From Bactericera cockerelli (taxonomy: Eukaryota; Arthropoda; Insecta; Hemiptera; Triozidae), in NCBI GenBank assembly GCA_024516035.1, contig CM044955.1, forward strand, positions 12,654,009-12,718,008: 64,000 bases of DNA. The letters are read 5' to 3'. A model generated the notes under the pieces. That model had not been told where the DNA came from, searched no databases, and saw nothing but the letters and a program-made list of their open reading frames with translations. The translations under genes were made by a program, and so were the position numbers. Position 1 is the first letter of the stretch. The number at the start of each line of letters is the position of its first letter. Below are positions 62,588-64,000 of the stretch, one piece after another.

Positions 62588-62659
62588 TATATAAATGTTG
62601 ATCATGTTTTATTTTAAATGTACGAATGAAATATTTAAAAAAAATGTGACATTACTCAC

Positions 62660-63944
62660 CGTCCTAATAAAAAGCAGCTGTCCTTGATTGCCAACTTTTA
62701 AAACTAATCTTTAACTAACCTACTTTTCCAAAATTGGGGATAAGAAAAAAGGAGACGATATTCTGCCCAAAATAATGAATTCAGTCATTTAACCTTCCTT
62801 TTTACGATGTAATTCATCGCCCGTTATAAATGTCTATTTATAAAAGCGCTTTAATAAAGTGTCTAATTTTAAAAGGAAATTTTTTTATGACAATTTATCT
62901 TGAGAAAAATGAGCGGTAATATTAATTTCATGTCTTTTCAGAGCACACATTTAATAATCGGTAACAACCTGCCCACGAGTTTTTGCTAAAAATTTACGTA
63001 GGGTTTTGTGTACTCGTATCCATACACCACACGAAAAGTACACAACTACACATGGTGATGTGTCAGCTTTGATGACCTAGAGGAGACCATCCCGAGGTAG
63101 AGGGTTCGATTCCAACCGGGACAACTATAAACTTTTTCCAATTTTTTTCTTCTAAATTGGTGGGAATTTTTGTATTATAACATTAACTTCAAACAAAAAT
63201 ATGGATGGGTCAAAGTAGTTGAAATAAAACTATAAAGTACAGTGACTTTCAACAACTTTTTTTACATACAACTCATGCCTATAAATAGTAATTTGTGGAA
63301 AAATAAAATGAATAGATTATTATGAGTTTAAATCAAAGTCCTTTGTCCATTATTTCCCAATCACAAAGAACTAACTTGCGATATTACGAAAAGGAATCTA
63401 GTAGAATGCAATTTATTTTTTTACTCATCGACGGGTTTAAAATTTTCTCATTCCACGTAGATTCCATCCGAAGAACAGGTATCATAATCAATCATGTGAA
63501 AACTCAACTTCAGAGCTGTTCTGATGTTATTAAAAAAGTTCCACAAAGCACTAAAAATAATGAAAAAAACTGATATTATTATGATTCCAAGATAAAATAT
63601 TATAGTCTTTTGATTCGTAGGTCAGTGAGTAGATCAGTGAGTGCATTTTGAAAGAAAAGAAAAAAACAGCCACATAATTGCTACACATGCTTAAAACCCC
63701 TTTGTTCACATCATGTATTTTCTTTTTCTTTACTACTTTTTTAAATCTCCATTTTTCTGCTATTATATTATCTACTATAGTAGTTATGTCTTACCTTTTC
63801 TTTCTTTTGTTCTTATGTGTAAAATTGACAATTGTAAACACTTATGTGTAATAACATGAAATAAATAAACTATTAATCCAAACATGTCTGATCAGAGTTA
63901 TCAGTATGACATAATTTATGTTTGAATGTCAGTAACTGCCAGCC
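62660..63944. other. intergenic, one tRNA-like SINE head
   Basis: A plus-strand tRNA-like head is at about 63055-63130 (ACCATCCCGAGGTAGAGG, box B GGTTCGATTCC, end GGGACA). The rest is AT-rich DNA with no supported gene. Confidence 0.5.
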
Positions 63945-64000
63945 TCCGTGGCGTAATGATTGTGACCGGTTGGGGCAGACTTTTCGAAGAAAATTCTGTC
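63945..64000 (+). repeat. start of another SINE or tRNA-like head, cut by the window edge
   Basis: GCCTCCGTGGCGTAATGATT resembles a tRNA D-arm region in SINE heads. The 3' half is beyond the window, so the class is open. Confidence 0.4.

Overview
This window is nuclear DNA of an animal, most likely an insect or another arthropod. It is AT-rich, the genes have short introns with canonical GT-AG borders, and the intergenic space is crowded with SINEs, MITEs and fold-back elements. The proteins are ordinary metazoan orthologues. I cannot name the order or species from sequence alone.

Genes, left to right. Minus strand 7875-3661: five-exon type II membrane protein of the DUF1647 type, with a one-base frameshift in exon 3. 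Minus 16590-10521: four-exon protein with three tandem Myb/SANT-like DNA-binding domains, one per exon. Minus 27020-23897: class I ARF GTPase (Arf1), three exons. A 100-N assembly gap at 29877-29976. Minus 35436-32971: first four exons of isopeptidase T (USP5); the remaining exons are absent from the window. Plus 36517-37635: intronless MAPKAPK2 (MK2). Plus 42416-43567: intronless NAD-isocitrate dehydrogenase gamma subunit (Idh3g). Minus 51465-46656: five-exon Hsp70/Hsp90-organising protein (Stip1/Hop) with a heat-shock element upstream. Plus 56455-57111: open frame from a retroelement. From about 52 kb to the end there is no host gene I can support. The genes are housekeeping or signalling genes without an obvious shared pathway; Stip1, Usp5 and MK2 all act in protein homeostasis or stress responses, but nothing shows co-regulation.

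Repeats carry most of the unusual content. (1) A TIR family ending CAGGGT(G/C) with long arms and TA at both ends (30135-32954, 58367-59253, 60598-62587, and nested copies). One copy keeps a decayed transposase remnant. At 19376-21717 two such elements are nested, each exactly at the dyad centre of the palindrome that hosts it; 58367-59253 shows a third case. (2) hAT-like elements with 8-bp target duplications (1021-1688, 19376-21717, 44510-44637). (3) A TTAA-flanked piggyBac-like MITE at 34800-35018. (4) A 5S-rRNA-derived SINE family with at least five headed copies. (5) Several tRNA-headed SINE families, called A, B and C here. (6) A retroposon tail with a conserved stem-loop. (7) A 17-bp satellite at the left edge and a roughly 57-65 bp minisatellite grown from the last codons of the DUF1647 gene.
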